Source: Porphyra umbilicalis (Eukaryota; Rhodophyta; Bangiophyceae; Bangiales; Bangiaceae). From it: a stretch of DNA of 64,000 nt. Of the stretch, positions 19,339 through 29,948 are shown in pieces. The position numbers and the translations under genes were made by a program. The stretch spans positions 186,001 to 250,000 of the forward strand of contig KV918800.1 of assembly GCA_002049455.2 (NCBI GenBank), written 5' to 3'. The notes under the pieces are model-generated. The model searched no databases. It worked only from the letters and a program-made list of their open reading frames with translations, and was not told where the DNA came from. Within the stretch, counting starts at the first letter, position 1. Every line of letters starts with the position of its first letter.

Positions 19339-21963
19339 ATGGCGCGGCGGCGGTGCCTTTGCACCGTCCTGCTGGCCGCTGGGGCATGCGTAGTAGCGGT
19401 CCTGGCGGCAGGCAGCGCGTCGGCCAATGACAACGGTGGTGTTAGCGGCGGCGACGGTGGCGGTGACATTGACAGTGTGCAGCGACGGTCGGCGCTGACC
19501 CGCGACACGGCCGTGGATGTGTCTGGCCACCGGATACATGGGAGTTGGGGCGCCCAGGCGCCCGGCCCCCGCGGTCGCATCGTCAATGGGCGGGTGGTGG
19601 GGGCAACCGAAGGGGATGCGGGCGTGCAATTGTACGTTCGTGCAGAGGGGCCGTGAGAATGGAATGGCGTTTGTGTTGGCGCCGGCCGTTTGTGCGCCAT
19701 CGGGTGCGGCTGCAGGGGTGGGATGGCCTGGTATCGTTTGCGCTATTGCGGCCTGCGGGGGTCAACTCTTCCGCTGGATATGATTTTGACGGGTGCTGCG
19801 TGGCTACTGATCTGTTTGGGCTGCTCTCCCGTGCCTGCCTGCTCTCAACGGTGCACTTTTCTCGGCTGTTGCCATGTTGCATTGCTTCGTGTCTGGTGGT
19901 GGGGTGCGTAGTATGGCCAAGCTCTTCCTTCCCGGTGGCACGCGCTTCTACTGTAGTGGTACGTCCGAGGTGAGCTCACAACCGCCGCTGCCGCTGACGT
20001 TGTCAGCGATGCAATCGCGGCCTTGGTGCGGTCAACTGCCGCCGTATCGCATGTGGAGCATGCTCCGAACAAACTGTTTCTCACCGGCGGCCTCTCTCCA
20101 CCTTGTCTGTCCGCGTTGTCTCATTGCATGATTTCATCACTGTACATTGTCTGCAGGCGCGATGCTGTCATATCGTACCCTCCTGACGGCCGCCCACTGC
20201 TTTACGGGGGGTACCTCTACGCCCGTGTCGGCGGTCGGCGACGTTGTGCGAGTTGGTGGTAGGGGGCTTTTTGACGGCATTGTGACCTACGTACGTTACG
20301 TGCCCAACCACTCGCTCTGGCTCACCTGACCGTAACGTGCCACTCGACGGCCGTGTAAGCGTGTTGTATCGCCACCGGCTCAGGCGTGGGAATCTTGGTG
20401 CTGCTGTGTGTTGCCGTGCATCGAGGGGACCCGGCAGCTGGACTAACGGCCCGCTTGCTTTTGTCCACTACGCAATCTGCCAATGTTGCTCCTCTTGTGT
20501 GCCTGTTGGCGTGCCACCCCCCTTCCCGTTCGGACCACAGATTGAAGATGTCCAGACCCACCCGACGTTTGACATCACCACATACCTGGGCGACATTGCC
20601 GTCGTGAAGCTCGCGGGCACTTTTACCCCCGCCGAGGCGATTCGGATGGGCATGTACCCGGCCAAGCTCGGCACCCCCGACATGCTCGCCCTCGGCACGC
20701 AGTTGACCCTGTCCGGATGGGGGGTAACCAACACGATTGTCCCGCCAGAGGGTGACGTGAACGGCGATGCTGGCCCGGATACCACCTCGGACGCTGTGCA
20801 TGGGGCGGGTGACGACTGGGCTCTGGACGCGAGCCCTAGCTTGGACGCTGGATCGGATGATGGCGAGAACAGTAGCGAGGACAGTGGCTTGGGCGCGGAT
20901 CATGTTTCGGCCAGTGATGCTGGAGAGGGCGGTAGCGAAGTTTCCCCGGCACCAGAGGTCACGGATGACGACTACTACTTCTACACGGCCGAACGATGGG
21001 CTGATGACGCGGTGGCGGCTGATGGCCGGCCAGCACCCGTTCGCCATCGCCCAGTGGACCCCACAGTCCGGGCAGGTGACGACGTGGTCGTCACGCCTGC
21101 CCCCGCTGTGCGGATGGAAGCGCTCTCCAAACCCGGGACGCTATTGACGGCCAAGGTGTTCTCACAACCAATGCACAAGTGCTCGACGTTTGCGGAAGAG
21201 GTCATTGGCGTCAGTAACTATTCGACGTCGTTTTACGACGAGGCGCTCGAGGTGTGCTTGTCGCTCAACGACATGGTGGCGGCATGTGACGGAGACAGGT
21301 GCGTCGGTGGACGGATCAGAGGGCGAGGAGGGGGAGAAGCAGCGGTATTGCCAACTGTCTGTGTCTCAATGCCGTCCGAAGCTTGGGCGAGGCTCAGAGT
21401 GTGCTGCTCGAGACAGGTCGCTCGCGTACCGGTCGCCGTTGCCATTTGAAGAAACATCCAACTGACTGTCCTCTTGTTGTCCGTATCGGACTTCTGTCGA
21501 CGAGCGTTCGTTGCTTGCTATGGGCTTCCTCTATCGGCGGCGCCATGTTCTTCGCACCACTGTCAGTGGCTCCCCTTTTTTCACCCAAGCACCACACCCG
21601 CAAGGTTTCTACTCTTACTTCATTCATGCCGTCATGAGTGTACGTTTGGTCTTTCTGCGCTCAGTTTGCCCATGCAAACGGTCTTTCCTGCTCAGTGAGG
21701 ACATCCGCACGCTGTGATACTTGCATCTGAGCCCCTGTTGGCTCTCCTCGCTCACACCTGTTTCTTTCCCCGTGTTCCTTGTCATGTTGGCTCCTGTGGC
21801 CCTGCTTTCCGGTGCAACGCTTCCCCCGTGCTCCAACTTGTGTGTGGAACCGCCACAGTTCAGCTATCCGTCTCCCACCGAGGACTGTCCTGTAGCCTAT
21901 TTTGATATTGGGACCCGGGTGTCTGCGTACCACGATTGGATTGTGCCGCGGATAGTCTATTGA
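19339..21963 (+). CDS. Secreted S1-family serine protease, six exons
   Basis: Exons 19339-19631, 19912-19958, 20157-20290, 20541-21298, 21567-21639 and 21859-21963 join in phase to 469 aa; donors are GTACGT four times and GTGCGT once. The signal peptide is MARRRCLCTV plus a hydrophobic core. The propeptide ends GRIVNG, with predicted cleavage after R80. Catalytic triad: H127 (LLTAAHC), D176 (LGDIAVVKL), S411 (CDGDSGSP, the serine codon split across intron 4). C112-C128 form the usual histidine-loop disulfide pair. The position equivalent to trypsin 189 is A405, so specificity is probably not trypsin-like. Residues about 222-350 are an acidic, Ser/Ala-rich insert (ASPSLDAGSDDGENSSEDS) between the SGWG strand and the MHKC segment; ordinary S1 domains lack it. 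The C-terminus ends DWIVPRIVY. A likely extracellular or vacuolar endopeptidase; the substrate is unknown. Confidence 0.9.
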
Positions 21964-22250
21964 ATTGGGGTGTGGAGGGGTGGGGCATCAAGGCGAGCGA
22001 AGGTCTGTGTTCGATGGGGGTGGGGAAACCGAAAAAGCCCTCGTGGCAAGCTCTTAAGGGGCTGCTGATAATCATGGCTGGCCTCAGACTCTGGACCACG
22101 CATCGTTGCCGAAGTGGGGCGGTGATGGTGAGATGCCGTATGACCTGAAATGTCATGCCTTTTTAGATGCAGACCAGAATACGAGTTAAATATCTGGAAG
22201 CTGCTCCAGAGACAGCACCTGCTGTCATCGTCCAACGTCGACGGCTATGA
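21964..22250. other. Short intergenic interval after S1 protease
   Basis: Protease 3' region; no clear gene. A frame reading ELNIWKLLQRQ just before 22250 may belong to an exon preceding the fragment at 22251-22451. Confidence 0.3.
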
Positions 22251-22451
22251 GGTGGGCTTGTCGCCACCGCAAAGGTGGCGTCCCTTCATCGGACGCTCAC
22301 CATCGGCCGCACGGGCGTGCTCGACGTGCAGACCCGCCACTCTCAGTCGGGCGCCGCCCCGCTCATCACCTCGCGCGGTGGGGACCTCAATGTTCTCTCC
22401 GCCACCGCGCAGCACGCAGCCACGGCGGTGCTGCAGGGCCTCATCGGATGA
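22251..22451 (+). CDS. Terminal exon or gene fragment, unknown protein
   Basis: A 66-codon frame follows a TATGAG-GT junction and ends at TGA 22451. The peptide has balanced, conserved-looking composition (VASLHRTLTIGRTGVLDVQT, SQSGAAPLITSRGGDLNV, AVLQGLIG). It lacks a start codon, so it is either the last exon of a gene whose upstream exons I cannot identify or a gene relic. I do not recognise the family. Confidence 0.35.
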   Translation, partial: GGLVATAKVASLHRTLTIGRTGVLDVQTRHSQSGAAPLITSRGGDLNVLSATAQHAATAVLQGLIG

Positions 22452-22651
22452 GCGTGGCTCCTAAATTAGTCCCTTCAGAGGGACTGCTGCAGGTGCCCTC
22501 CATCATGGCCAAAACAGACAACAGCACCCCAGCCCTCCCCAGCCTGCGACATGCCGCCCAGCCACTGAAAGAGAGCCCAGTACGCGACGCGACACATTTA
22601 AGCCCTCCCCTCGGTTGCTTCCCCACCCACCCCCGCCCGGCAGCCGGCACG

Positions 22652-23443
22652 TTATGACCGCTTCTTGCCGTCCCCACCTGACGGAGCATCAAACATCCGC
22701 TTCAGCATGTCCAACCGCTCCTGGTCTGGGGGCGCCCCCCCGTCGCCGCCACCATCGCCACCCCCGCTGCCCCCCCCCCCCACCCCCACCGCCCCTTCCT
22801 CCTCCTCGTCCTCTTCATCGTCCAGCAGCTCCATCTCGAGCCGTTGCGTACGGATGGCGCGCGACTTTTCCTCCCGTGCGAGTCGCTCGCACTCGGCGGC
22901 GACGCGGGCGGCTTCCGCTTCGGGGTCCTCCCGTCGGGCAGAAACGACGCGCAGCACCACCGCCGCGCCCGTCACGGCCAGTAACGTTGCCGTCGCTGCC
23001 GACACGTCGCTGCCGGCATTGGCGTCACGGGCGTGGCTCGGCGCAGCCCCCACAGCCGTTGCCGCCCGGGGGGAGCCAAACGCCAGGGCGGCGGCCGCAA
23101 AGGCGGCAGCGACCATGGCACGTACAGGGGAGGGGGAAGGGGGGGGTGTGTGGAGAGCGGCCACCGCGGTCGATCCCGCCACCCCCGCCGTCGACGGCGG
23201 CGATGGCAAAGGCAATGGCAGCGGCGGTACGTGACCGTCAGCCGACGCGCAGAGGGCAAACCGCGAGTGGCCCCGTGAGCGGTGGCCGAGTGCAACGACC
23301 AGCGTCAGCGCCGGACAGGTGCAATTATCGGTAGGGACGCGCCACCTGCTACCCGCGACCACAGAGGGTGTCCGCCACAGCTGGGGCGCAGCGAGGAAGG
23401 CAGCTACGGCGGTTGAGCGCACGCACCTGTTGGACGGCGCCAT
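22652..23443 (-). CDS. Hypothetical small membrane protein with acidic coiled-coil tail
   Basis: 263 aa from ATG 23443. The N-terminus is basic and hydroxylated (MAPSNRCVRSTAVAAFLAAP), like an organelle-targeting peptide. A Pro-rich spacer follows, then Ala-rich hydrophobic segments (AMVAAAFAAAALAFG and VSAATATLLAVTGAAVVLRVV) that could be one thylakoid-type signal and one membrane anchor. Next comes a helical charged stretch (AARVAAECERLAREEKSRA), an acidic run (LLDDEEDEEEEG), a Gly-rich linker and the end DQERLDMLKRMFDAPS. The composition and arrangement look genuine and the frame is intact. No family is recognised; plastid targeting is inference. Confidence 0.6.
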   Translation of the reverse strand: MAPSNRCVRSTAVAAFLAAPQLWRTPSVVAGSRWRVPTDNCTCPALTLVVALGHRSRGHSRFALCASADGHVPPLPLPLPSPPSTAGVAGSTAVAALHTPPPSPSPVRAMVAAAFAAAALAFGSPRAATAVGAAPSHARDANAGSDVSAATATLLAVTGAAVVLRVVSARREDPEAEAARVAAECERLAREEKSRAIRTQRLEMELLDDEEDEEEEGAVGVGGGGSGGGDGGGDGGAPPDQERLDMLKRMFDAPSGGDGKKRS

Positions 23444-23783
23444 TACAGCGAGGGGGGAAGGGAGGGAGGGGGGGGGAGGAAGCGAAGTGAGAGAAAACGA
23501 GAAGCGCAGGGCAGGCGACCGCCAAGGGGAGCGAGGCGACGGCGGGGGCGCGCACCGCGGTGGAGATTGGGTCGTCGGCGGGTGGTCACGAGCGACTTGG
23601 AAGGCTGATACCCGACGACGTGGTGCCGGCGTCTTGCATCGAATGGGACGGCACTTGCATGCGACTTACGCGCCGTCTGAGCATTAGTCCAATAGCAGCG
23701 CAAGTACTCTGAGCACGAGTCCACATAGCTGGTTAAGTACAGCTCTCTGCCTGAGATCACTACACACAATACAGCCGTTCTTC
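23444..23783. other. Intergenic, no gene seen
   Basis: A purine-rich tract (GGGAGGGAGGGGGGGGG near 23460) lies upstream of the minus-strand gene; otherwise featureless. Confidence 0.4.
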
Positions 23784-25145
23784 CAATTCCAGGCACGTGC
23801 GTGCAATACCCCTGCCTTCAGGGCGGTGGCGCGCTTGGCGACGCATCGACACCGGGCACGCCGGCCGACTCCATAGCCGCGAGCGCGCATGGGGGCACGT
23901 ACAGCCACGTTGCCGTGGCGGGGGAAACGTGGGGCGGGGAAAAGGGTGCCGCCGCCGGCACCGCAGCTGCGGCGGCTCGCCGGCGTCGCGCGACGCCGAC
24001 GGGAGGGGCCTTCACTCCGCCACACAGCGCACCTCTAATCGCGCCGCTAGATGGCAGGCCGACGGGCCGCCGCAACAGAAGCCGGCGCGCAGGCACGATC
24101 ATCCGCGGGTCATCGCGGGCGCGTTCAACCCCCGTAGTCGCTGCGCGCGGTCGCCGCGCCCAACTCGGGGCGGTGGGGGGTGGTAGGGAGGCAGGCACCG
24201 TCCGGGCCCTGTGACCCTTGTAGCAGGACAGTCCTTCTCAGCCACGTAACTCTATTCGCTTTTAGCGTCATCGCGACCCTTCCAACGTCGACACGCCCTC
24301 AGATCCCTGAGGACACGAATGCAGACTGCCATCTCTGAAATGGAGAGCAAGTTTCGTGATCTAAATATATGTGTGCATCACTACACTTTGAGAGCACCCT
24401 GTCCTAAAGGCCAGGGAAAAATCCCGCACTCCAATTCCAGGCACGTGCGTGCAATACCCTGGCCTTCAGGGCGGTGGCGCGCTGGGCGACGCATTGACAC
24501 CGGGCACGCCGGCCGGTTCTATGGCCGCGAGCGCGCACGGGGGCACGTACAGCCACGTTGCCGTGGTGGGGGGGGCGTCGGGCGAGGAAAGGGGTGCCGC
24601 CTCCGCCACCGCAGCGGCGGCGGGCCGCCGGCGTCGCGCGGCGCCCACAGGCGAGGCCGTCACTCCGCCGCGCAGCGCACCTGCGCACGGCGGGCAGGGC
24701 GGCCGACACGGCGCACGGGCGGGCGGGTGGGACTGATCGCCGCGCGACGAGGCGCCTGTAACCGCGCCGCTAGATGGCGTCAGCAACCGCCGACGCGCCG
24801 CCGCAACAGAAGACGGCGCGCAGGCACGATCACCCGCGGGTCATCGTGGGCGCGTCAAGCCCCGGATGTCGCTGCGCGCGGTCACCGCGCGCAACTCGGG
24901 GCGGTAGAGGGGCAGGCTCTGTCCGGGCCCAGTGGCCCCTGTGGCAGGACAGTCCTTCTCAGCCACGTAACTCCATTCGTTTTTAGCGTCATCGCGACCC
25001 TTCCAACACTGACACGCCCTCAGATCCCTGAGGACACGAATGCAGGCTGCCACCTCTGAAACGAAGAGCAAGTCCCTTGATCTAAGTATATGTGTGCATC
25101 ACTACACTTTGAGAGCACCCTGTCCTCAAGGCCAGGGAACTGTTG
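23784..25145 (+). repeat. Tandem duplication, two copies of about 650-710 bp
   Basis: Copy 1 starts AATTCCAGGCACGTGCGTGC at 23784 and copy 2 starts with the same words at 24433. Both end in GAGAGCACCCTGTCCTNAAGGCCAGGGA. Copy 2 carries about 70 bp of extra GC-rich sequence near 24680-24770. The end word CCTGTCCTAAAGGCCAGGG recurs inverted near 27178-27196, so the block may belong to a larger element. No coding sequence is apparent. Confidence 0.8.
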
Positions 25146-25206
25146 CGAAAGAGTTCCAAATCGGCCTCTGCGGGGTCGTAGAGGCCGATTTGGAACTCTT
25201 TTGCAA
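25143..25206. repeat. 27-bp-arm hairpin at the end of the tandem duplication
   Basis: TTGCGAAAGAGTTCCAAATC with its arm to 25169 pairs with 25180-25206 across a 10-bp loop, one mismatch. It is only present after copy 2, so it may be a short inserted palindrome. Confidence 0.8.
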
Positions 25207-25792
25207 CTGTTGGAGTGCGGGGTTTTTGGGAGAACGGCTGTATGTCTCACAGCTACATCCATCCTCGCAAAGTCTTGCCATCCACTCCTCGTTCACTCTA
25301 CACAGACAGATGCCCAGAGTTGGGTAGCTCTCGCCTCAAACCATGCCTCTCATGCGCTTGCCCCACTTGTTCTTCCTACAGCCGCTACCCTCGCTGCCCG
25401 AAACCTCAAAAAGATACATGCTACCGAATAGGGCATGCCAAGGATGCGGTGGCCTGCGGATGCTCGAGTCAGTCTGTCCTACAGTCCTTTGCTGGTGATG
25501 GTCCAACTCTCGAGAGCAGCCAATGTGGGTGCGGTTGACGGGACATCTCGCTAGTGGTGCTCTACAGAGCCCCATAGGCGTCCGTTTGCTGGAGTTCGTG
25601 CCTCTCCCCTCCTCTCTCCTCGCCCCGCTTACGCCAGGCGTGATACGGTCCGGGCACGCAAGAAGCACACGCCCACCGGATTGATTGACGCCAATGCTTC
25701 TGCTTCAATAACGTCGCGCAGCTGCCTGCATGGTCGCAAAGAACCAGTTTCAGTCGCTTCGCCGTCTCACGAGGATTCTATCAAGCCTCGCG
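25207..25792. other. Intergenic, no gene seen
   Basis: No domain-bearing frame on either strand. It is bounded on the right by the stop of the minus-strand membrane protein. Confidence 0.4.
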
Positions 25793-26855
25793 CTACACAC
25801 TCGCTGCGCTTGGGACCACCTTGCCTCGGACACTTCCGATCAGCGGCAAGGCCTCCTCCTCTGCGTCTCTCACACCACTCACAATGGACACTCCGTCAAC
25901 TCGGCCGAGCCACACAGAGACCGGGTGGATCAAGCGCAGCCCCACCACTACCGCAACACCCACCACCACCCCCACCGTAGCACACGTCGCTACCGCGACA
26001 TCCATAGATGTAGCGGTGGGCAGCAACCTTCTGATCGAAACCGCAGCCGCCCATGCCACCGCAGCCCCACAGGTGTAGACGGTGACGAGCACGACGGTGG
26101 CAGTGACGGCGGACCCGAACTGAGTGCGTCGCATGGCCGTCCACGTCAACGCGGGGCCCGGTGGGTATGTACCGTCGGCCGCCAACAGGCCATCAGCGTC
26201 AAAGGCGCTTACAGATAATGGCACGCGCTGAGCAACGACCACGAGTCCTGTCGCCTGGACAGCCATCCCGGCCGCGAGCAGCGTCAGGAGGGTGCGCCAA
26301 GAGGAGGCAGCATAGACTTGCAGGCTGCTGAGCGTTATGAGCAGCGCCGCTTCGACACCAAAGAGCGTGAGCAAAATCTTGCGGGTGGCAGCAGCGCCAG
26401 CGTTACCACCGGCGCCGACCATCTGGCCCGTGGCCGCGGCATATGCCGTCCCGCGCGACCGCTCCCGGCCAGCAGCTTTCCACGCGCCAACCACCAGAAC
26501 CTTGCACACGTGGAGGAGAAAAACGCAGACCGCTCCCGGCACTGCCATGGCGCTAGCAAGCGCCTGCTTGGCACCCATCGCCGCTAACCATACTGCCTCG
26601 GCCGCCACCGGCGCTTCACCCGGGGGCAGAGGCGGCGGGTCACCCCACAACGAGAACGAAGCTGCCGTCGCCATCGCCATCGAAAACGCCCAGTTGAGGT
26701 TCAGCCCAGCCGCTGTGGAACCGACGACAAATAATTGCAGGAGTGCGATGGCCCACGTCGGCGCCGCGGTCGCCACCATGCCCTTGAAACTGGCCGCCTC
26801 CTGTACGCCGAGTGCCGCGCACGGTATGGAGACGCGAGCACAGGAAGTTAAATCC
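25793..26855 (-). CDS. Hypothetical multi-pass membrane protein, 5' end unresolved
   Basis: The frame reads inward from a strong acceptor-like site (CTTCCTGTCGCAG) at 26856 and ends at 25793, about 350 codons. It contains repeated hydrophobic segments: TWAIALLQLFVVGSTAAG, LASAMAVPGAVCVFLLHVC, ILLTLFGVEAALLITLSSLQ, TLLTLLAAGMAVQATGLVVV, TATVVLVTVYTCGAAVAW and CATVGVVVGVAVVVGLRLI, so at least six membrane spans. The cytosolic-looking tail ends with GKVVPSAASV. If a single-exon gene, translation could start at the Met before VATAAPTW. The fragment at 27005-27190 is probably an upstream exon. Family not recognised; a transporter-like or DUF membrane protein is possible. Confidence 0.6.
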
Positions 26856-27004
26856 CTGCGACAGGAAGGAGGAGGAGTGTGGCCGTTCATCTCGAGCACA
26901 CGAGCAGTGCGCACTCCCACAGGTCGACCGAAACACGCAAAGCACGCGGGGGGCGAGCAAGAGGGTGGGTGAATGCGGGCGAAACAAAACGTTGAGATGC
27001 TCAC

Positions 27005-27190
27005 CCAGGAGTGGGAGATGCAGCCACAGCCGTAGACTGCAGCCACAGAACTCGGCACATCGAGCGGAGACTACGATTGCCAGCACGAGTAACAGACCGC
27101 GGTCGCTGGCGACCTCGAGCAGGCCAAAGCCAGACGACGTGAGGCGGGCCAGCGAAATCTCATCAATCTCGATGTAGTTCCCTGGCCTTT
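27005..27190 (-). CDS. Probable upstream exon of the membrane protein
   Basis: Minus strand, open from an acceptor-like GGCCAG at about 27191. The peptide is protein-like with a hydrophobic span (EIDEISLARLTSSG, then RGLLLVLAIVVSARCAEFCG) and meets a GTGAGC donor at 27004. Its phase does not match the downstream acceptor I favour, so the exact junction is unknown. It shares strand and membrane character with 25793-26855. Confidence 0.4.
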
Positions 27191-27199
27191 AGGTCAGGG

Positions 27200-27995
27200 T
27201 ATCTATGTACCAACATGGTGAAGACCGCTTTTAATTTCTTTGAGAGCTAGTCCACTTTACGGGAGTACTTGTTGAGACCGCAAAGCACATCCTTTTCGCT
27301 CCCTCTGCAGCCCCTTAAAGTTTCGTCACCTTTTCTTTGCACTGGGAACGTTGGTACGCGTGGTCGGGTGCCTCGTACCAAGTTGGACGCCGTGGGAAGG
27401 TCTTGCTCGCGCGGGCGGTTCGCGACAGTGTACATAGCGCAAGAAGCTGGATGGAGAGGGTCGTGAGGCGGGGTGCACGGTCTACGGGGCACTCCGGCGG
27501 AGTGGCACGGAGTAATGTCGATGGTACTTTGAGAGCGGCGGTCCCAGATGTCTCTGAGGGCGTCTATCTCACATTCGAACGCTTGAAAGCAGAATGATGC
27601 GAGCCGCGCGACGTGACGGGTGAGACCGCACCACTGGGCGCGATGCGTGGGGCGGCGAGGACGGTGGGTGACTGAGAAACTGCAGGAGTGGCGGCCGGAT
27701 GGCTCACTTGTCTGGTGTCCTCGACTAAAGGTCTATTCCATGCAACTAAAGCTTTAGGCGCATGAAGAAAGGGGTTTTCCTGCTGTTCTAGGCTTTTGAT
27801 TAATCATGAGAAGTAAACAGAACTGGTCTCCGTGGCATGGGTACCCAAGGAGAAACAAGAAGGCGCTCAAAGGAGCTTCTAGCGCTGAGATACACCTCGG
27901 TGTTTCTCTATCCCTCCAGAATCGCGCCGTTTTCTTCGTCTCTGCCGATCCGAAACTGGCTCTGACCAATTTCTGATGCAAGACACGTCAGTGTC
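27200..27995. other. Intergenic, no supported gene
   Basis: The plus strand carries a short frame ending SRGRFATVYIAQEAG near 27400-27460. It recalls a protein-kinase glycine-rich loop but stops at once, so I do not call a gene. Confidence 0.3.
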
Positions 27996-28128
27996 TTGCC
28001 TGTTGGGAGTGGCGGGCACGCCCCCTCGGACCGGAAGGGGCGTCATCCGCCGGGGGAGGCGGTAAGTCTCCTACGTGGGGAGGCTGGTGGCCGGCGGGCG
28101 CGGCCGACGGTGGAGGCCGTGTCGATGG
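27996..28128 (+). pseudogene. Interrupted older reading frame, left part
   Basis: The frame reads GEAVSLLRGEAGGRRARPTV and enters the target site CGTGTCGATGG at 28118-28128. After the inserted element the same target copy (29717-29727) continues in the same frame (GHATCGTGDGFRIGRIFHKD), so an older coding frame was split. No start codon or family is identified. Confidence 0.35.
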
Positions 28129-29716
28129 ACCTAGGGTTGAAGGTGGGGTTCTTGTCCAGATCTGAGGTGGGGTTCAGATGTGGATAAGGGGAGTTGGGGG
28201 GACTTCCAAGTACGATACTATAGTTGCCACCTTGTAGTAAGATGCAGTGGGGTGGGGTTCAGTTCGTGCTCACTGTCAGCCCCAAAGCTGGGGTGGCGCC
28301 AAAAAAGCGCGCGCGCGCCCATATCGACCGCCCCAGCGATCGCCCCCCCCCCACCCACCCCCGCCGCCGACCGCCGCGCCGCCACGCGCAGCGTCGTCGT
28401 CCCCCCCCCCCCCCCCCCCACCCCGTCGTCCGCTATCACTCTCTGCATTTCTTTCCCGCTCCTGCTGTGGTCCATGTGGCAACCCCCGTCATTTTGCGGG
28501 CACCCATTGAAGCCCCCCTCACGGTCCGCTGCCACCTGCGCCGCCCCCGCCACGGCGACCGTCGCGGTGCCGTGCGGCGGCCGCGGGAGCGACGGTCGCC
28601 GACGTCGACGCCATTGGTGATCCCCCCCCTGCTGCCGTCGCGGGTTGCGACAGCTGTCGTGGTCGGTATGTTGTCCCGTCAGTGTTCTATTACGTCTGTC
28701 AATGTGGCCGACCCTCTGCCCACGCTGCCTCGCTCACAGATGGTTTCGCTCTCCTGCCCCAGTAGACGAGGTGCGTGTTTTTCTGTTGTCTTGGGGATTC
28801 TCTGCCTTTTTTTCTGCAAGAATGTGCCGAACGGTGTATGGTTGTGATCGTCCTGCTCACCTTGTTTGCTGCTATGTTTCGATGTGTTCTTCTTTCTTCT
28901 TCTTCACCTTTGGTACCTGGTACATTTGTACTGCGCGGTTTATGTGCCTCTTTGCTGTCTGACGCTGTCGATGGAGAGACGGGGCACCCCACGAGGGCCC
29001 CGCTCCTTTTGATAGCTCGTTCTTGACGATTGCAGCGCTAGTGTGGGTGGGTGCCGGAATAGCTACCTGCTTTGACCTTATAGCGTACGTTTTCTTTCCA
29101 CCGCCATGACCATGCACCTTTTCGACCCGCAGGTGCCTCTCCCTGCCCACACTCTGCTTCTATTTTTGTTTTCGTGCTCAGGACACACATACTACATGGC
29201 CTCGGCCACGCTCAGGAGCACGGGGCTGGGGCCCAGGTTGCATTCTCGGCTACCCCTCCCCCTCCTGGCACATCTGCTACTGTCTTCGATGAATGGCTTT
29301 CAACACGAGTAGAGAAAGTCGTTTTTAATGCAGTGGCGCATGTTCCTCTCTGTCCTGCCCTTTCGTGCACTCACACTCACGCGCAAGTCTCAAGGAACGT
29401 TGGCCTCGCCCACGACTTTCCCCCCCCCCGGGACTCATCCCCCTCCCCCCGTGGCTCATTGACTTGGTCGTGGAGATGCATTCGCCTCGGTCCAGTATTG
29501 ACTCCGTCTGTGGCGCGTTCCCTTGCCGAGCGCGCCTTCTCTGGTACGATTCTTACAGTGACTGCGAGGAGCGAGGAACTGAACCCCACCCCACCCCATC
29601 TTACTATACGGTGGAAGTTCGATCAAGTGCATGTGGCGAAGTATCTCCAATTCCCCACATCAGACATGAACCCCACCTCGGATCTGGACCTGAACCCCAC
29701 CTTCAACCCGTGCCCG
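28129..29716. mobile_element. Mutator-like TIR element, 11-bp target duplication
   Basis: 1588 bp bounded by the exact direct repeat CGTGTCGATGG (28118-28128 and 29717-29727). The ends are inverted repeats of about 155 bp, rich in the word GGTGGGGTTC (four copies per arm region), with AGTAAGATG and GTGGGGTGGGGTTCAGTTC shared. An 11-bp TSD with long TIRs fits Mutator-like elements. The interior has C/G-rich frames and one intron-like stretch ending TTTTCGTGCTCAG near 29181, but no recognisable transposase. Confidence 0.75.
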
Positions 29717-29948
29717 CGTGTCGATGGGCCACGCGACGTGCGGAACCGGCGACGGTTTCCGCATTGGGCGAATCTTCCACAAGGACAGATTCGGCAATGG
29801 GATCTTTGCCGCAACGTGGCGGCTGGATCCGAGATGGAATTCGGGAACCGGCGCGACCGCTCAGCGGTGTGCGTGGCGCGCCGTGGGGCGTGGCCAGGCA
29901 CCGGTGCTTGAGGGAGCACCGTGCGGGCGCGGCGAGCGGCAAGGCCAT
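29717..29948 (+). pseudogene. Interrupted older reading frame, right part
   Basis: It continues the frame of 27996-28128 with GHATCGTGDGFRIGRIFHKD and RFGNGIFAATWRLDPRW, then a Gly/Arg-rich stretch, and is cut by the second LTR retrotransposon at 29949. Beyond that element the frame runs 14 more codons to a TAG at 37816-37818. The RFGNGIFAATW segment loosely resembles a kinase glycine-rich loop, but this is not firm. Confidence 0.35.

Noticed and set aside
27400-27466. Kinase-like glycine loop SRGRFATVY
   Set aside because: The frame stops after about ten more residues and no other kinase motif follows.
28224-28847. 207-codon frame inside the Mutator-like element as its transposase
   Set aside because: It is Pro/Arg-rich, crosses a C-run, and has no DDE or zinc-finger signature.
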